Shown piece by piece: positions 26,274-34,396 of a stretch of 57,789 bases of DNA; position 1 is the first letter of the stretch, and each line of letters begins with the position of its first letter. The notes beneath the pieces are model-generated. The model had not been told where the DNA came from, did not search any database, and worked only from the letters and a program-made list of their open reading frames with translations. The translations under genes and the position numbers were made by a program. The stretch covers positions 1 to 57,789 of the forward strand of contig CANJRM010000011.1 of the NCBI GenBank assembly GCA_947476645.1, read 5' to 3'. This stretch comes from Bacteroidota bacterium. Its GTDB lineage: Bacteria > Bacteroidota > Bacteroidia > Chitinophagales > LD1.

Positions 26274-27437
26274 TTATTTCTTAAACGCGCCAAACACTTT
26301 GTTTATGATATCGCTTCCCTGATTAATAGGGTCTTTGCGAATCTTAGCTTCTTCCTGCGCAACCATGTAGAACAAACCGGTGATGGCTTTACGGGTAACG
26401 TAGTCGGGTAAGTTTGTGTTTACCGGTGACACAAAAGGAATTTTGTTGTAGTAGCCGGTAATATCGCTCCAGTATTTTGTAGCCAATGTTTTATCTAAAG
26501 CAGTTTGTATAGAAGGTTTAAAAGCCGACACCAACGATTCGGTAGTAGTGCGTTGCAAGAACTGAGTAGCCGCATCGGGTTGTTTGTTGCTTACAATACT
26601 AATAGCATCGTTCAAGGTCATTTGCTTAATACCGTTTAGGAAAATAGGGCCTGCCTGCACCGCTGCATTTTCTGCCGCGCGATTCAACGACAACACCAGA
26701 TTATCAATCATACTTCCCATTCCAAAACTGCGAAGGGTAGATTCTACTATCTGCACATCTTGCGGAAAAGGAATTTTTATGAAGCTGTTTCCAAAGTAAC
26801 CATCGGTTACAGAAACTTTTGATACGCCTGCACTTACGCCTTTCATCAACGCTTCTTTGATAGCACTTGCTGCATCGCCCTGAGTAATATCTGAAATGGT
26901 ATTGATTACACTTCCGCCATTTGCGTTGTTATTAGTGTTGGTATTAGTATTAGAATTATCTGCACCCGGTCGTGTTTGGGTGTTTGTGTTGCTATTGGTA
27001 TTTGTGTTTGTAGTACCTCCATCAGCACCCGGGCGCGTTTGTGTATTAGTTGCGGCTGGAGTTGTAGTAGTAGTTTGAGTTGTCGTGGTAGTGTTTTTTT
27101 GCACCTCAACAACTTTTGTCACTACGGTTGTTGAACCAGGTATAGTTGTATTGTTCAACGAAGGTTTAGGTGTTGGTGCAGTGGTAGTAGTGGTTTTGGT
27201 GGTGGTGGTAGTTGGCTTCTTTGTAGTAGTTGTTTTAGAAGTCGACTTTGTGGTTTTCTTTTTAACTACAGGTTTTGCTGTGGTTGTTGTAGTTCTTAGG
27301 GTTGTGGAAGTTGCAGGTTTAGGAGTGGTTGCAACAACTGCTTTTGCGGTATTGGTTACGGCTGCTTTCGTGCTTGTTTGAGCAATGGAAAGATTTGCAG
27401 ATAAGACAACAAGGGCAAGAAAAAGATTCCGTTTCAT
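26274..27437 (-). CDS. DUF4197 protein with long Thr/Asn-rich insertion
   Basis: 387 residues. Signal peptide (LFLALVVLSANLSIAQT), then about 150 residues of low complexity: Thr/Lys/Pro-rich ('TTTTAKPVVKKKTTKSTSK', 'TTTTTKTTTTTAPTPKPS'), then Asn/Thr-rich with the motif NTQTRPGAD twice. The C-terminal 220 residues are DUF4197 ('DAASAIKEALMKGVSAGVSKVS', 'YFGNSFIKIPFPQDVQIVESTLRSFGMG', 'AVQAGPIFLNGIKQMTLNDAISI', 'ALDKTLATKYWSDITGYYNKIPF'). DUF4197 proteins are usually about 230-250 residues without such a linker; here it may span the cell wall or be a glycosylation-rich stalk (inference). Function of the domain is unknown. Confidence 0.85.
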   Translation of the reverse strand: MKRNLFLALVVLSANLSIAQTSTKAAVTNTAKAVVATTPKPATSTTLRTTTTTAKPVVKKKTTKSTSKTTTTKKPTTTTTKTTTTTAPTPKPSLNNTTIPGSTTVVTKVVEVQKNTTTTTQTTTTTPAATNTQTRPGADGGTTNTNTNSNTNTQTRPGADNSNTNTNTNNNANGGSVINTISDITQGDAASAIKEALMKGVSAGVSKVSVTDGYFGNSFIKIPFPQDVQIVESTLRSFGMGSMIDNLVLSLNRAAENAAVQAGPIFLNGIKQMTLNDAISIVSNKQPDAATQFLQRTTTESLVSAFKPSIQTALDKTLATKYWSDITGYYNKIPFVSPVNTNLPDYVTRKAITGLFYMVAQEEAKIRKDPINQGSDIINKVFGAFKK

Positions 27438-27505
27438 AAATTATTTTTTAGTGTATAGCCAATTACAATGCCAATCGAAAATATAAAAGCCGGTGACATG
27501 GCTCT

Positions 27506-28315
27506 TCACAAATTTTTAAGAGTTTCTCTTATTACAATGTAAAGTGCCATGAGCATCATAAACCCTCCGAAATATTTTTTGAGGCGTTGGCCGTCAATTT
27601 TGCTTTGTAAGTAGAAACCACCAAAAACGCCCACTACCGAGAACGCTGAAAACAGCAACAGAAATTTCCAATCCATGTTTTGATTGGAATGCACATCGCC
27701 TAAAAAACCAATGAAAGAGTTTACTGCTACTAATACCAAAGAAGTGCTCACCGCCCGTTTCATAGGCAGGTTGGCGAAGTACACCAGTGCGGGTATCATT
27801 AAGAATCCTCCTCCTGCTCCAACCAAACCGAGAAAACTTCCAATCAACACAGCAATCAACATCAACTTAATGTATTGATTAGGATGAGGCACCTCATTTT
27901 CCTGCGGAGATTCTTTTGCGGTAAACATTTTGTAACCCGCACCAAACATGACCATGGAAAGAATAAAAAGGATGAAGTGATTTTTGCTGACTGCATAGTT
28001 TCCGATATTAAAAATTACATCGGGCAGGTTGGGCATTACAAACCTGCGCATACAGTAAACAGAAACAACAGAAGGAATACCGTAATACAATACCGCCTTA
28101 TAGTCCACCATTTTTTTACGGATGTTTTGAACTGCACCTATAGATGCAGTAACCGCAACCAGAAAAAGTGAATAACCCGTAGCAACAGACGCATCGAGAT
28201 GAAAGAGGTAAACCAAAACAGGAATAGAAAGAAGCGCTCCTCCCCCCCCCAATAAACCCAGAACTAAACCTGTGGCAAGCGCACCAATAAAGCCGAGTAT
28301 TACATAAACATCCAT
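27506..28315 (-). CDS. TauE/SafE-family anion permease
   Basis: 269 residues, eight predicted membrane segments in two related halves; each half begins with the family's Gly-rich turn: 'GLVLGLLGGGGALLSIPVLV' and 'GSFLGLVGAGGGFLMIPALVYFANLPMKRAVSTSLVLVAVNSFIG'. Members move sulfite, sulfonates or other organic anions out of or into the cell; the substrate is not predictable here. The first Gly-rich turn is encoded across a run of nine G residues (28242-28250, codons 22-25), a potential slippage site. It is divergent from the Cys-rich gene at 28402. Confidence 0.9.
   Translation of the reverse strand: MDVYVILGFIGALATGLVLGLLGGGGALLSIPVLVYLFHLDASVATGYSLFLVAVTASIGAVQNIRKKMVDYKAVLYYGIPSVVSVYCMRRFVMPNLPDVIFNIGNYAVSKNHFILFILSMVMFGAGYKMFTAKESPQENEVPHPNQYIKLMLIAVLIGSFLGLVGAGGGFLMIPALVYFANLPMKRAVSTSLVLVAVNSFIGFLGDVHSNQNMDWKFLLLFSAFSVVGVFGGFYLQSKIDGQRLKKYFGGFMMLMALYIVIRETLKNL
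28242..28250 (-). repeat. G9 homopolymer in the TauE/SafE coding sequence
   Basis: Nine consecutive C on the plus strand, i.e. G9 in codons 22-25 of the gene. A change of one base would shift the frame near the start of the protein. Confidence 0.9.
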
Positions 28316-28401
28316 GGTTCAAATATTCGAATAGAAAGTGAAAAGGTGCAAAGTATTAACTAACATCTTACACTCCTGTTCAGTTTGCTTATTTTCGTTG
28401 C

Positions 28402-28797
28402 ATGTTTATTAAGCGGTTGGTCGTTTTGTTTGTAACGTTTCTGTTGCTGTTTGCCGACAGCGGACAAATGCTTTATGCGCACACCTGCTTAAAAACAAAT
28501 CATACGCACTACAGCATTTCTTCTCCCAAACATTGTTGCGTTAATGAAAAGGACGAAAGCAATTGTTCTATAAAGAAATCGAGTTGCTGTGAAGTGAGTT
28601 CCAAATATCTGAAACAGAATTTTGTTCGTCAGGAAACCTTTACCGAAGAAGCTTCTGCTTTGCAACAAAACTATTTTCCCGTTCACGTATTTTCTTTCGC
28701 GGTTACATCAGTAACTAAAACCTGTTCAGGTTTTGCTGAGCCGCCTTCTCTCCTGCTTCAATCGAGTGCAGTGTTTACTCAAAGCTTCCGCATTTAA
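28402..28797 (+). CDS. Cys/His-rich exported small protein (HYC_CC_PP-like)
   Basis: 131 residues. Signal-peptide-like start (MFIKRLVVLFVTFLLLFADS), then a cluster of potential metal ligands: 'HTCLKTNHTHYS', 'PKHCC', 'SNCSIKKSSCCEV', and 'EPPSLLLQSS' near the C-terminus. The order H..C, CC, PP and its position directly before a TonB receptor (51 bases) agree with the Bacteroidota family named HYC_CC_PP; I am fairly but not fully sure of that name. Its role is unknown; the ligands and the receptor suggest copper or another soft metal. Divergent from the TauE/SafE gene. Confidence 0.75.
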   Translation: MFIKRLVVLFVTFLLLFADSGQMLYAHTCLKTNHTHYSISSPKHCCVNEKDESNCSIKKSSCCEVSSKYLKQNFVRQETFTEEASALQQNYFPVHVFSFAVTSVTKTCSGFAEPPSLLLQSSAVFTQSFRI

Positions 28798-28847
28798 AAT
28801 TCATCGCTGTTTTTCTGTTTTTATTTTTTCAAAACAAAATTCATGAG

Positions 28848-30830
28848 ATGAAGTATGTATGTCTGTTTCTATCCTTTATTCTATCAACTGTTCAGCTACT
28901 GGCGCAAAGCGATTCGACTAAGCAAGTGGAGTTGAAAGATGTTGAAATTAATACGCGAAAAGCCACGCGGCTCGACATGAGTGCGCGCGATGTGGAAGTG
29001 ATTAACAGTGGCGATTTAGTGAAAGATGCCTGTTGCAATCTGAGCGAGAGTTTTGAGAACTCTGCCAGTGTTGATGTAAACTTTACCGATGCCGTTTCGG
29101 GGGCAAAGGAGATTCGCATGCTGGGGCTTGATGGCGTTTACACGCAAATTATGATTGAGAACATTCCGAGTATTCGCTCGCTCGGAAATACTTTTGGTTT
29201 GAATTATATACCCGGACCACTGATGAGTTCTATACAGGTGAACAAGGGCGCGGGAAGTGTGGTGAATGGTTACGAGAGTATGACAGGGCAGATAAACGTG
29301 GAGATTAAAAAGCCGCAGACGGCTGACCGATTGTTTGCCAACGTTTATATCAATCAGGATTTGCGAACGGAGTTGAATTTGATTTCCGCCACTAAAATAA
29401 ATACGAAGTGGAGCACGTTGACTTCGCTGCAAGGTCAGCTTTCGATGCTCAAGATGGATTTTAACCACGATAGATATTTGGATAATCCGCTCGTGAAGAA
29501 TATCAATCTGTTCAACCGCTTTACTTACATGAGCCAAAAGGTTTTCAGTTTCTGGCTCGCAGTTTCGGCTACTGTGGAGGACAGACAAGGCGGCTCTATT
29601 CATTTTAATCCTGAAGTTGACCGCATGATGCAGGAGGAATGGGGTTTGCGGTTGACCACTCACCGTGCAGAGGTGTTTGCGAAGACCGCTTTCAATTTGC
29701 CGAACGAAAGATTCATTGGCATTCAATACAAATACATTTATCAAAATCAATTTGGCTATGCGGGCAGAAGAGATTACAGCGGCTTGGAACATTTCGGCTA
29801 CGTCAATTTTATTTATCAAAAGAATTTGAATGAACGGGATGATGCCATAAAAGTGGGGGCTTCTGTTTTGATAGATAATGTAAACGAGCAGTTCGATTCG
29901 TTTGCGCGCAAACGAACGGAGATTGTGCCCGGTGGTTTTATTGAAGGCAATTTCAGTTTCGGGAAGGAGAAAAAAGTATCGCTGATTGGCGGCTTGCGCA
30001 TTGACCAGCATAATATCTACGGCACACTGCTTTCGCCACGGTTCAATTTGAAATGGAATATTCTTTACGATTTCAGTTTGCGCGTTTCGGCAGGCAGAGG
30101 GTTCAGAACGCCTACGCTGTTTGCCGAGAACTTTGGTTTGCTTTCGAGCAACCGCAGTTTGGAAATTGATTCGAAAATTAAAATGGAGGAGGCGTGGAAT
30201 TACGGAGCCAGTTTGAACTATAAGTTCTTCCTCAACTTTAGAGAGGGAACGATTAGTGTAGATTATTACCGCACCGATTTTATTCATCAGGTGGTTATTG
30301 ATATGGAGAACACGCGCCAACTTCAACTGTATGATTTAACCGGAAAGTCGTTTGCCAATGCTGTGCAAGCTGAAGCCAGTTATGAAGTAGTGAAAGGTTT
30401 TGATGTAAAGCTGGCGTATAAATATGAGCAGGCGAAAACCGATTTCAAAAGCGGCAGAAAGATAATTGCGCTGCGACCGCAGCACCGTGGTTTGGTTTCG
30501 CTGCAATACACCACCAAGAATAATCACTGGCGGTTTAACACCAGCCTGAACTGGTTTGGTAAAACGCGCATACCCGATACGCAGTTGAATGATTTGGCCA
30601 ACCAACGCGGCACACAGTCGAAAGACTTTTTTCAACTGAATGCGCAAATAACTTTTAAGTGGAAGAAGTGGGAGGTGTATTTAGGCGGTGAGAACCTGCT
30701 CAACTTTACACAGAAGAACCCCATCATAGGTGGCGACCAGCCGTTCAGCAATCAGTTTGATGCCAGTTTAATTTGGGGACCCCTACGGGGGGCTATGGCG
30801 TTTACGGGAGTAAGGTTTAGTTTGAAGTAG
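28848..30830 (+). CDS. TonB-dependent outer-membrane receptor (probable metal uptake), no N-terminal extension
   Basis: 660 residues. Signal peptide (YVCLFLSFILSTVQLLAQS) directly followed by the TonB-box/plug region: 'VELKDVEINTRKATRLDMSA', 'KDACCNLSESFENSASVDVNFTDAVSGAKEIRMLGLDG', 'YTQIMIENIPSIRSLGNTFGLNYIPGPLMSSIQVNKGAGSVVNGYESMTGQINVEIKKP' (motifs quoted in parts), then a barrel ending 'AFTGVRFSLK'. The carboxypeptidase-like N-domain present in the 22682 receptor is missing. The Cys pair in 'KDACCNLSE' is typical of receptors that neighbour HMA and HYC_CC_PP genes. Together with the preceding gene it makes a two-gene metal-acquisition unit (inference). GC-rich codon use in parts differs slightly from neighbours. 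Confidence 0.9.
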   Translation: MKYVCLFLSFILSTVQLLAQSDSTKQVELKDVEINTRKATRLDMSARDVEVINSGDLVKDACCNLSESFENSASVDVNFTDAVSGAKEIRMLGLDGVYTQIMIENIPSIRSLGNTFGLNYIPGPLMSSIQVNKGAGSVVNGYESMTGQINVEIKKPQTADRLFANVYINQDLRTELNLISATKINTKWSTLTSLQGQLSMLKMDFNHDRYLDNPLVKNINLFNRFTYMSQKVFSFWLAVSATVEDRQGGSIHFNPEVDRMMQEEWGLRLTTHRAEVFAKTAFNLPNERFIGIQYKYIYQNQFGYAGRRDYSGLEHFGYVNFIYQKNLNERDDAIKVGASVLIDNVNEQFDSFARKRTEIVPGGFIEGNFSFGKEKKVSLIGGLRIDQHNIYGTLLSPRFNLKWNILYDFSLRVSAGRGFRTPTLFAENFGLLSSNRSLEIDSKIKMEEAWNYGASLNYKFFLNFREGTISVDYYRTDFIHQVVIDMENTRQLQLYDLTGKSFANAVQAEASYEVVKGFDVKLAYKYEQAKTDFKSGRKIIALRPQHRGLVSLQYTTKNNHWRFNTSLNWFGKTRIPDTQLNDLANQRGTQSKDFFQLNAQITFKWKKWEVYLGGENLLNFTQKNPIIGGDQPFSNQFDASLIWGPLRGAMAFTGVRFSLK

Positions 30831-30839
30831 AGAGAAAGC

Positions 30840-30866
30840 AATGTGAGGATGTGAGCATGTAGAATT
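30840..30866. repeat. Octamer tandem run after the TonB receptor
   Basis: GTGAGGAT, GTGAGCAT, GTAGAATT follow each other in the 3' UTR. A related fragment, TGTGAGGATGTGAACTG, occurs at 31958-31974 after yihY. Confidence 0.55.
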
Positions 30867-30928
30867 AAAAAAGCACTTCTAGTTAATCAACTGACAAATA
30901 TCAATCCGCTCCTTCGCTTCGATAAGGT

Positions 30929-30936
30929 TAACTTTG
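30929..30936 (+). promoter_or_regulatory. Candidate -7 promoter box of yihY, suggesting a leaderless or near-leaderless mRNA
   Basis: TAACTTTG matches TAnnTTTG exactly and ends only 4 bases before the ATG at 30941, so transcription would start at or within a few bases of the start codon. No good -33 element is seen. Confidence 0.4.
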
Positions 30937-30940
30937 TAGT

Positions 30941-31870
30941 ATGAAGTTTATAATCAAACACCTTCGTGCTTTTTGGAATAGCTTCAAAAACAGTTTTCTG
31001 CTTTTTCGGAAACACGATACACTTACACTTGGCGCGGCTCTTTCTTATTACACGGGCTTTTCGCTAATCCCCATTATTGTTTTGGTTATTTCCATCGCGG
31101 GTTCTGTGTTGGGTCCTTTGATTGTGCAGCAGGAAATTAAAACACAACTCACCAACTTTTTGGGTGCTAACAGCGCGAAGGAATTAGAAGGAATAATTAA
31201 GGTGGTATATCTACCCGAAAAAAATTTGGTGGTGGCTGTGGTTGCCTCTATTCTATTATTGATTGGTGCCACCAGCGTTTTCAGTCAGTTGCATACTTCG
31301 CTTAATTTGATTTGGGATGTAAAAGACAGAGCGCGTCAACCTATCATGAGTTTTTTCACCACCCGGCTTTTTTCTTTTGCCATGATTGTTTGTCTTTCGT
31401 TTTTGTTGCTGGTTTCATTTATGGTGCACACAGCCCTCGGTGTTTTCTCTGACTATCTCGACAGTCATTTGCCGCAAACCTCGGTGTTTATTTTACACAG
31501 TTCAGAGTTTCTTATTTCCTATGGCTTTACCTCGCTGCTATTTGCGCTGCTGTTTAAATACATGAGCGATGCCAAACCGCGCTGGGGAAGTATTTGGCCG
31601 GGTGCCTTGTTCACTGCGTTTCTGTTTATGATAGGTAAATATGTATTGGGTATTTACATTGAAAAGTTCAATATTGACGATAGTTACGGTGCCGCGGGTG
31701 CCATTGTTTTGCTCCTTACCTGGGTGTTTTACACTTCACAAATTATATTTTTTGGTGCCGAGTTTACACATGCGCTTGCTGCCGAACACGGCACTCTACT
31801 AGACACCAACACCATTGACCCCAAAGCCGATGAAGGCATGAAGCATACGCATGCTCTCAGTGATAAGTAA
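30941..31870 (+). CDS. YihY/BrkB-family inner-membrane protein
   Basis: 309 residues with six membrane helices (LGAALSYYTGFSLIPIIVLVI; VVAVVASILLLIGATSV; LFSFAMIVCLSFLLLVSFMV; FLISYGFTSLLFALLFKYM; WPGALFTAFLFMIGKYVLGIYI; AIVLLLTWVFYTSQIIFFGAEF). Landmarks of the family: 'TLGAALSYYTGFSLIPI', 'SLNLIWDVKD', 'YGAAGAIVLLLTWVFY', 'FFGAEFTHALA'. Its function is not established (once misannotated as RNase BN). The C-terminal tail after 'LAAEHG' reads GTLLDTNTIDPKADEGMKHT and is nearly the same as the tail of the remnant ORF at 42186-42440. Confidence 0.9.
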   Translation: MKFIIKHLRAFWNSFKNSFLLFRKHDTLTLGAALSYYTGFSLIPIIVLVISIAGSVLGPLIVQQEIKTQLTNFLGANSAKELEGIIKVVYLPEKNLVVAVVASILLLIGATSVFSQLHTSLNLIWDVKDRARQPIMSFFTTRLFSFAMIVCLSFLLLVSFMVHTALGVFSDYLDSHLPQTSVFILHSSEFLISYGFTSLLFALLFKYMSDAKPRWGSIWPGALFTAFLFMIGKYVLGIYIEKFNIDDSYGAAGAIVLLLTWVFYTSQIIFFGAEFTHALAAEHGTLLDTNTIDPKADEGMKHTHALSDK

Positions 31871-32044
31871 AATCTGCTGATAATTCATGATTTCAATCAT
31901 TACCTGCATTGAAGCCGGTCAACTAATCATGCGTAATAAGGGAATAAGTTTGTAGCTGTGAGGATGTGAACTGATTCAGTGCTTCGCAGTACGACAGATG
32001 CGAGGTGACATAGGGGTAGCTTTACATCATCTAAAAATGAAACT

Positions 32045-32794
32045 ATGAAACCAATGAAATTATTTGCGCTGACCGTGGTTAGCGTTGCGCTCCTTACACT
32101 ATTTGTTATTCCATCGTGTAAACACGATTTGGTTTACAATACCATTATCGACCCCATTGACACTACGCACATTCCAATTGATACTACTCATATACCAATA
32201 GATACCCTGCACTGCGATACCTGTGCTGCCGGAGTAATTTCGTTTACCGAAGATGTATTACCAATTCTTCAGTCTAACTGTGCCCAAGCGGGTTGCCACG
32301 ATGCTATTACAAATGAATCAAACTTAAATACCAGCAGTTATACTTCACTTATGAGCGGCTCACATAAACCTACCAGTTTAACAGGTAGTTTCTATCAGAC
32401 GCTCACGGGTGCTGGTGGAGAGCCTATGCCTCCCGCAGGACCATTAAGTTCGGCTCAGTTACAGATTATTCAAAAATGGATACAACAAGGTAGCCAAAAC
32501 ACTACCTGCACACATATTTGTGCCTGCGATACCACGCACGTTTCGTTTGCCACTAATATCTATCCGGTAGTGCAAACCTATTGCACCGGTTGCCACCAAA
32601 CAGGTGCTGCTCAGGGAGGAGTTAATCTGATTGGTTACAGTAATGTGCTTATTCAGGTCAATAATGGTTTGCTCATAAAATCCATTACGCACGGAAGCGG
32701 CACAGTGGCTATGCCTTACAATGCGAGTAAACTCAACGATTGCACTATTTCAAAATTTCAAGCATGGGTAAATGCCGGTGCACCAAATAACTAA
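32045..32794 (+). CDS. Lipoprotein with two cytochrome-c-type haem motifs
   Basis: 249 residues. Lipobox 'LFVIPSC' (Cys about 25), then a tandem IPIDTTH repeat (three copies), then two c-type cytochrome-like modules, each of about 95 residues: 'VISFTEDVLPILQSNCAQAGCHD' with the spaced motif CX4CH and 'VSFATNIYPVVQTYCTGCHQTG' with canonical CxxCH. 'GEPMPPAGPLSSAQLQIIQKWIQQG' and 'VAMPYNASKLNDCTISKFQAWVNAGAP' end each module, with the Met as a possible distal ligand. A membrane-attached electron carrier is likely. First gene of a rightward unit of four (gaps 12, 2 and -4 bases). Confidence 0.8.
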   Translation: MKPMKLFALTVVSVALLTLFVIPSCKHDLVYNTIIDPIDTTHIPIDTTHIPIDTLHCDTCAAGVISFTEDVLPILQSNCAQAGCHDAITNESNLNTSSYTSLMSGSHKPTSLTGSFYQTLTGAGGEPMPPAGPLSSAQLQIIQKWIQQGSQNTTCTHICACDTTHVSFATNIYPVVQTYCTGCHQTGAAQGGVNLIGYSNVLIQVNNGLLIKSITHGSGTVAMPYNASKLNDCTISKFQAWVNAGAPNN

Positions 32795-32806
32795 ACAGCA
32801 AGAACC

Positions 32807-33202
32807 ATGTTTACTACCAACCGTACTTACAACCACCGAAACAAAATTACAGGTCTTGCTTTTTTACTTCTGCTCCTTATCTCATCTTGCTATTACGATA
32901 AGGAAGATAAACTATACGACCAGTATTACGCTAACAAGAACTGCGACACTACCACGGTTACTTATGCCTTAACCATTCAGCCCATTATTGCTGCTAAGTG
33001 TGCTACCTCAGGTTGCCACACTGCTGGTGGCTCGGGCAACGGCAACTTTGATACCTACTCAGGTTCAAAAGCAAAAGTAGATAACGGTTCTTTCTTAAAC
33101 CGAACGGTGGTGCTGATGAATATGCCTGTTTCGGCTCCTTTGACTGCTTGCGAAATGAGCCAGGTTAAAAAATGGATTCAAATGGGTGCGCCCAATAATT
33201 AA
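32807..33202 (+). CDS. Lipoprotein with one CX4CH haem-like motif
   Basis: 131 residues. Lipobox 'LLLISSC' (Cys about 28). One cytochrome-c-like module: 'YALTIQPIIAAKCATSGCHTAGG' (CX4CH) and 'LMNMPVSAPLTACEMSQVKKWIQMGAPNN', homologous to the modules of the preceding gene. The four-residue spacing between the cysteines is unusual compared with CxxCH, but the same spacing occurs in the neighbour. Twelve bases separate it from the preceding gene and two from the next, so it is probably co-transcribed. Confidence 0.8.
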   Translation: MFTTNRTYNHRNKITGLAFLLLLLISSCYYDKEDKLYDQYYANKNCDTTTVTYALTIQPIIAAKCATSGCHTAGGSGNGNFDTYSGSKAKVDNGSFLNRTVVLMNMPVSAPLTACEMSQVKKWIQMGAPNN

Positions 33203-33204
33203 TT

Positions 33205-34158
33205 ATGAAAAACTTTTTCCTTTTACTTTTTCTTCTGCCGTTTGCTGCATCGGCTCAGGATGATATCATGAATATGCTCGAGAAGGATGCACCTAAACCT
33301 AAAAACTTCGCCCTCGGAGTTTTTAAAGGTAACCGTCTTATTAATAGCCAAACCACCGAGCAGCCCGCAAAAAAAACCATGCAGTTTATTATTGCGCACC
33401 GCTTTGGAAGAATAAGCGGAAGCGCCAAAGAGTTTTTTGGTTTAGATGCCGCCAACATTCGCATAGGTATTGAATACGGTATTATTGATAATCTCTCCAT
33501 TGGTTTGGCGCGTAACTCTTTCGAAAAAACGTATGATGGCTATATCAAGTGGCGCATTATTCGTCAGCAAACAGGCAAGTGGAAAATTCCTATTACCATA
33601 ACTGCATTTACCAGCATGGCTATAAGAAGCAACGACTGGGCTGACCCTGCGCGCCATAATTTCTTTACCTCGCGTTTGTATTACACTTATCAGCTCATCA
33701 TATCGCGCAAATTCGGGTCGTGGGTTTCGGTAGAACTGATGCCTACCATGGTTCACCGCAATCTGGTGCCTACGGTAAACGACCGCAACGATGTGTTTGC
33801 GCTGGGTGCGGGTATATCGGTAAAGGCGAGTAACCGTGTGCGCGTAAATGCCGAGTATTACTATGTGTTTCCAAAACAAATTGTGTCGTATTACAATAAC
33901 GAAAAGGTGCGAAACAACCTCTCAATTGGCGTGGATATTGAAACGGGCGGACACGTGTTTCAGATTCACCTGAGCAATTCTAGAGGCATGATTGAAAAGA
34001 ATTTTATTACCGAAACCACCGGCAACTGGTTTCCGAAATCGTTTAAAGACTTTGGCGTGCAGTTAGGGTTCAACATTACCCGTGGTTTTGTAATTGACCC
34101 CAAACACAAGAAAGGCAAACCCGCCAAAGAAGCCACTAAACCAACAGACAAAAAATGA
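33205..34158 (+). CDS. DUF5777-family outer-membrane beta-barrel protein
   Basis: 317 residues. Signal peptide (MKNFFLLLFLLPFAASAQD) and a beta-rich body: 'TMQFIIAHRFGRISGSAKEF', 'LDAANIRIGIEYGIIDNLSIGLARN', 'YDGYIKWRIIRQ', 'IPITITAFTSMAIRSNDWAD', 'SVELMPTMVHRNLVP', 'RVNAEYYYVFPKQIV', 'NLSIGVDIETGGHVFQIHLSNSRGM', ending in a Lys-rich tail. This is the DUF5777 barrel family, which in Bacteroidota sits with lipoproteins of the c-type cytochrome-like kind, as here. An outer-membrane partner for the haem lipoproteins is inference. Overlaps the next gene by 4 bases (ATGA). Confidence 0.85.
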   Translation: MKNFFLLLFLLPFAASAQDDIMNMLEKDAPKPKNFALGVFKGNRLINSQTTEQPAKKTMQFIIAHRFGRISGSAKEFFGLDAANIRIGIEYGIIDNLSIGLARNSFEKTYDGYIKWRIIRQQTGKWKIPITITAFTSMAIRSNDWADPARHNFFTSRLYYTYQLIISRKFGSWVSVELMPTMVHRNLVPTVNDRNDVFALGAGISVKASNRVRVNAEYYYVFPKQIVSYYNNEKVRNNLSIGVDIETGGHVFQIHLSNSRGMIEKNFITETTGNWFPKSFKDFGVQLGFNITRGFVIDPKHKKGKPAKEATKPTDKK

Positions 34159-34343
34159 AAAAGATACTCGCCATAGCCCTGTTAACCGCTACGCTGCCAA
34201 GCTGCACCAAGGATAAATGCTACGTTATTTTAGATGCTTCGCATCACGAAATATGCTCCAAGTGTTTTCATACCGTGGACGAACGCACGGTGTTTATTGA
34301 AGCCAACAAATCAAAAACTCCCGAAGAACAGTGTAAGCAGTAG
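34155..34343 (+). CDS. Tiny Cys-rich lipoprotein
   Basis: 62 residues. Lipobox 'ATLPSC' after MKKILAIALLTATLP, then 'KDKCYVILDASHHEICSKCFHTVDERTVFIEANK' (quoted as CYVILD and ICSKCFH motifs) with a CxxC and adjacent His residues that could bind a metal or haem. The start overlaps the stop of the DUF5777 gene (ATGA), which supports translation. No family recognised. It is the last gene of the haem-lipoprotein unit; 53 bases further a 41-bp repeat array begins. Confidence 0.7.
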   Translation: MKKILAIALLTATLPSCTKDKCYVILDASHHEICSKCFHTVDERTVFIEANKSKTPEEQCKQ

Positions 34344-34396
34344 GTTTGCCACTGTTTGACTGAATTTTTCCCTTACTTCAGTTTTACGCCCTTAAA

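Noticed and set aside
27085-27381. Val-rich rightward frame
   Set aside because: It is the antisense of the Thr codons (ACN/ACC) of the DUF4197 linker.
29016-30326. 436-codon frame antisense to the TonB receptor
   Set aside because: Composition is a mirror of the receptor's codon bias; no recognisable domain; the receptor on the other strand is complete.
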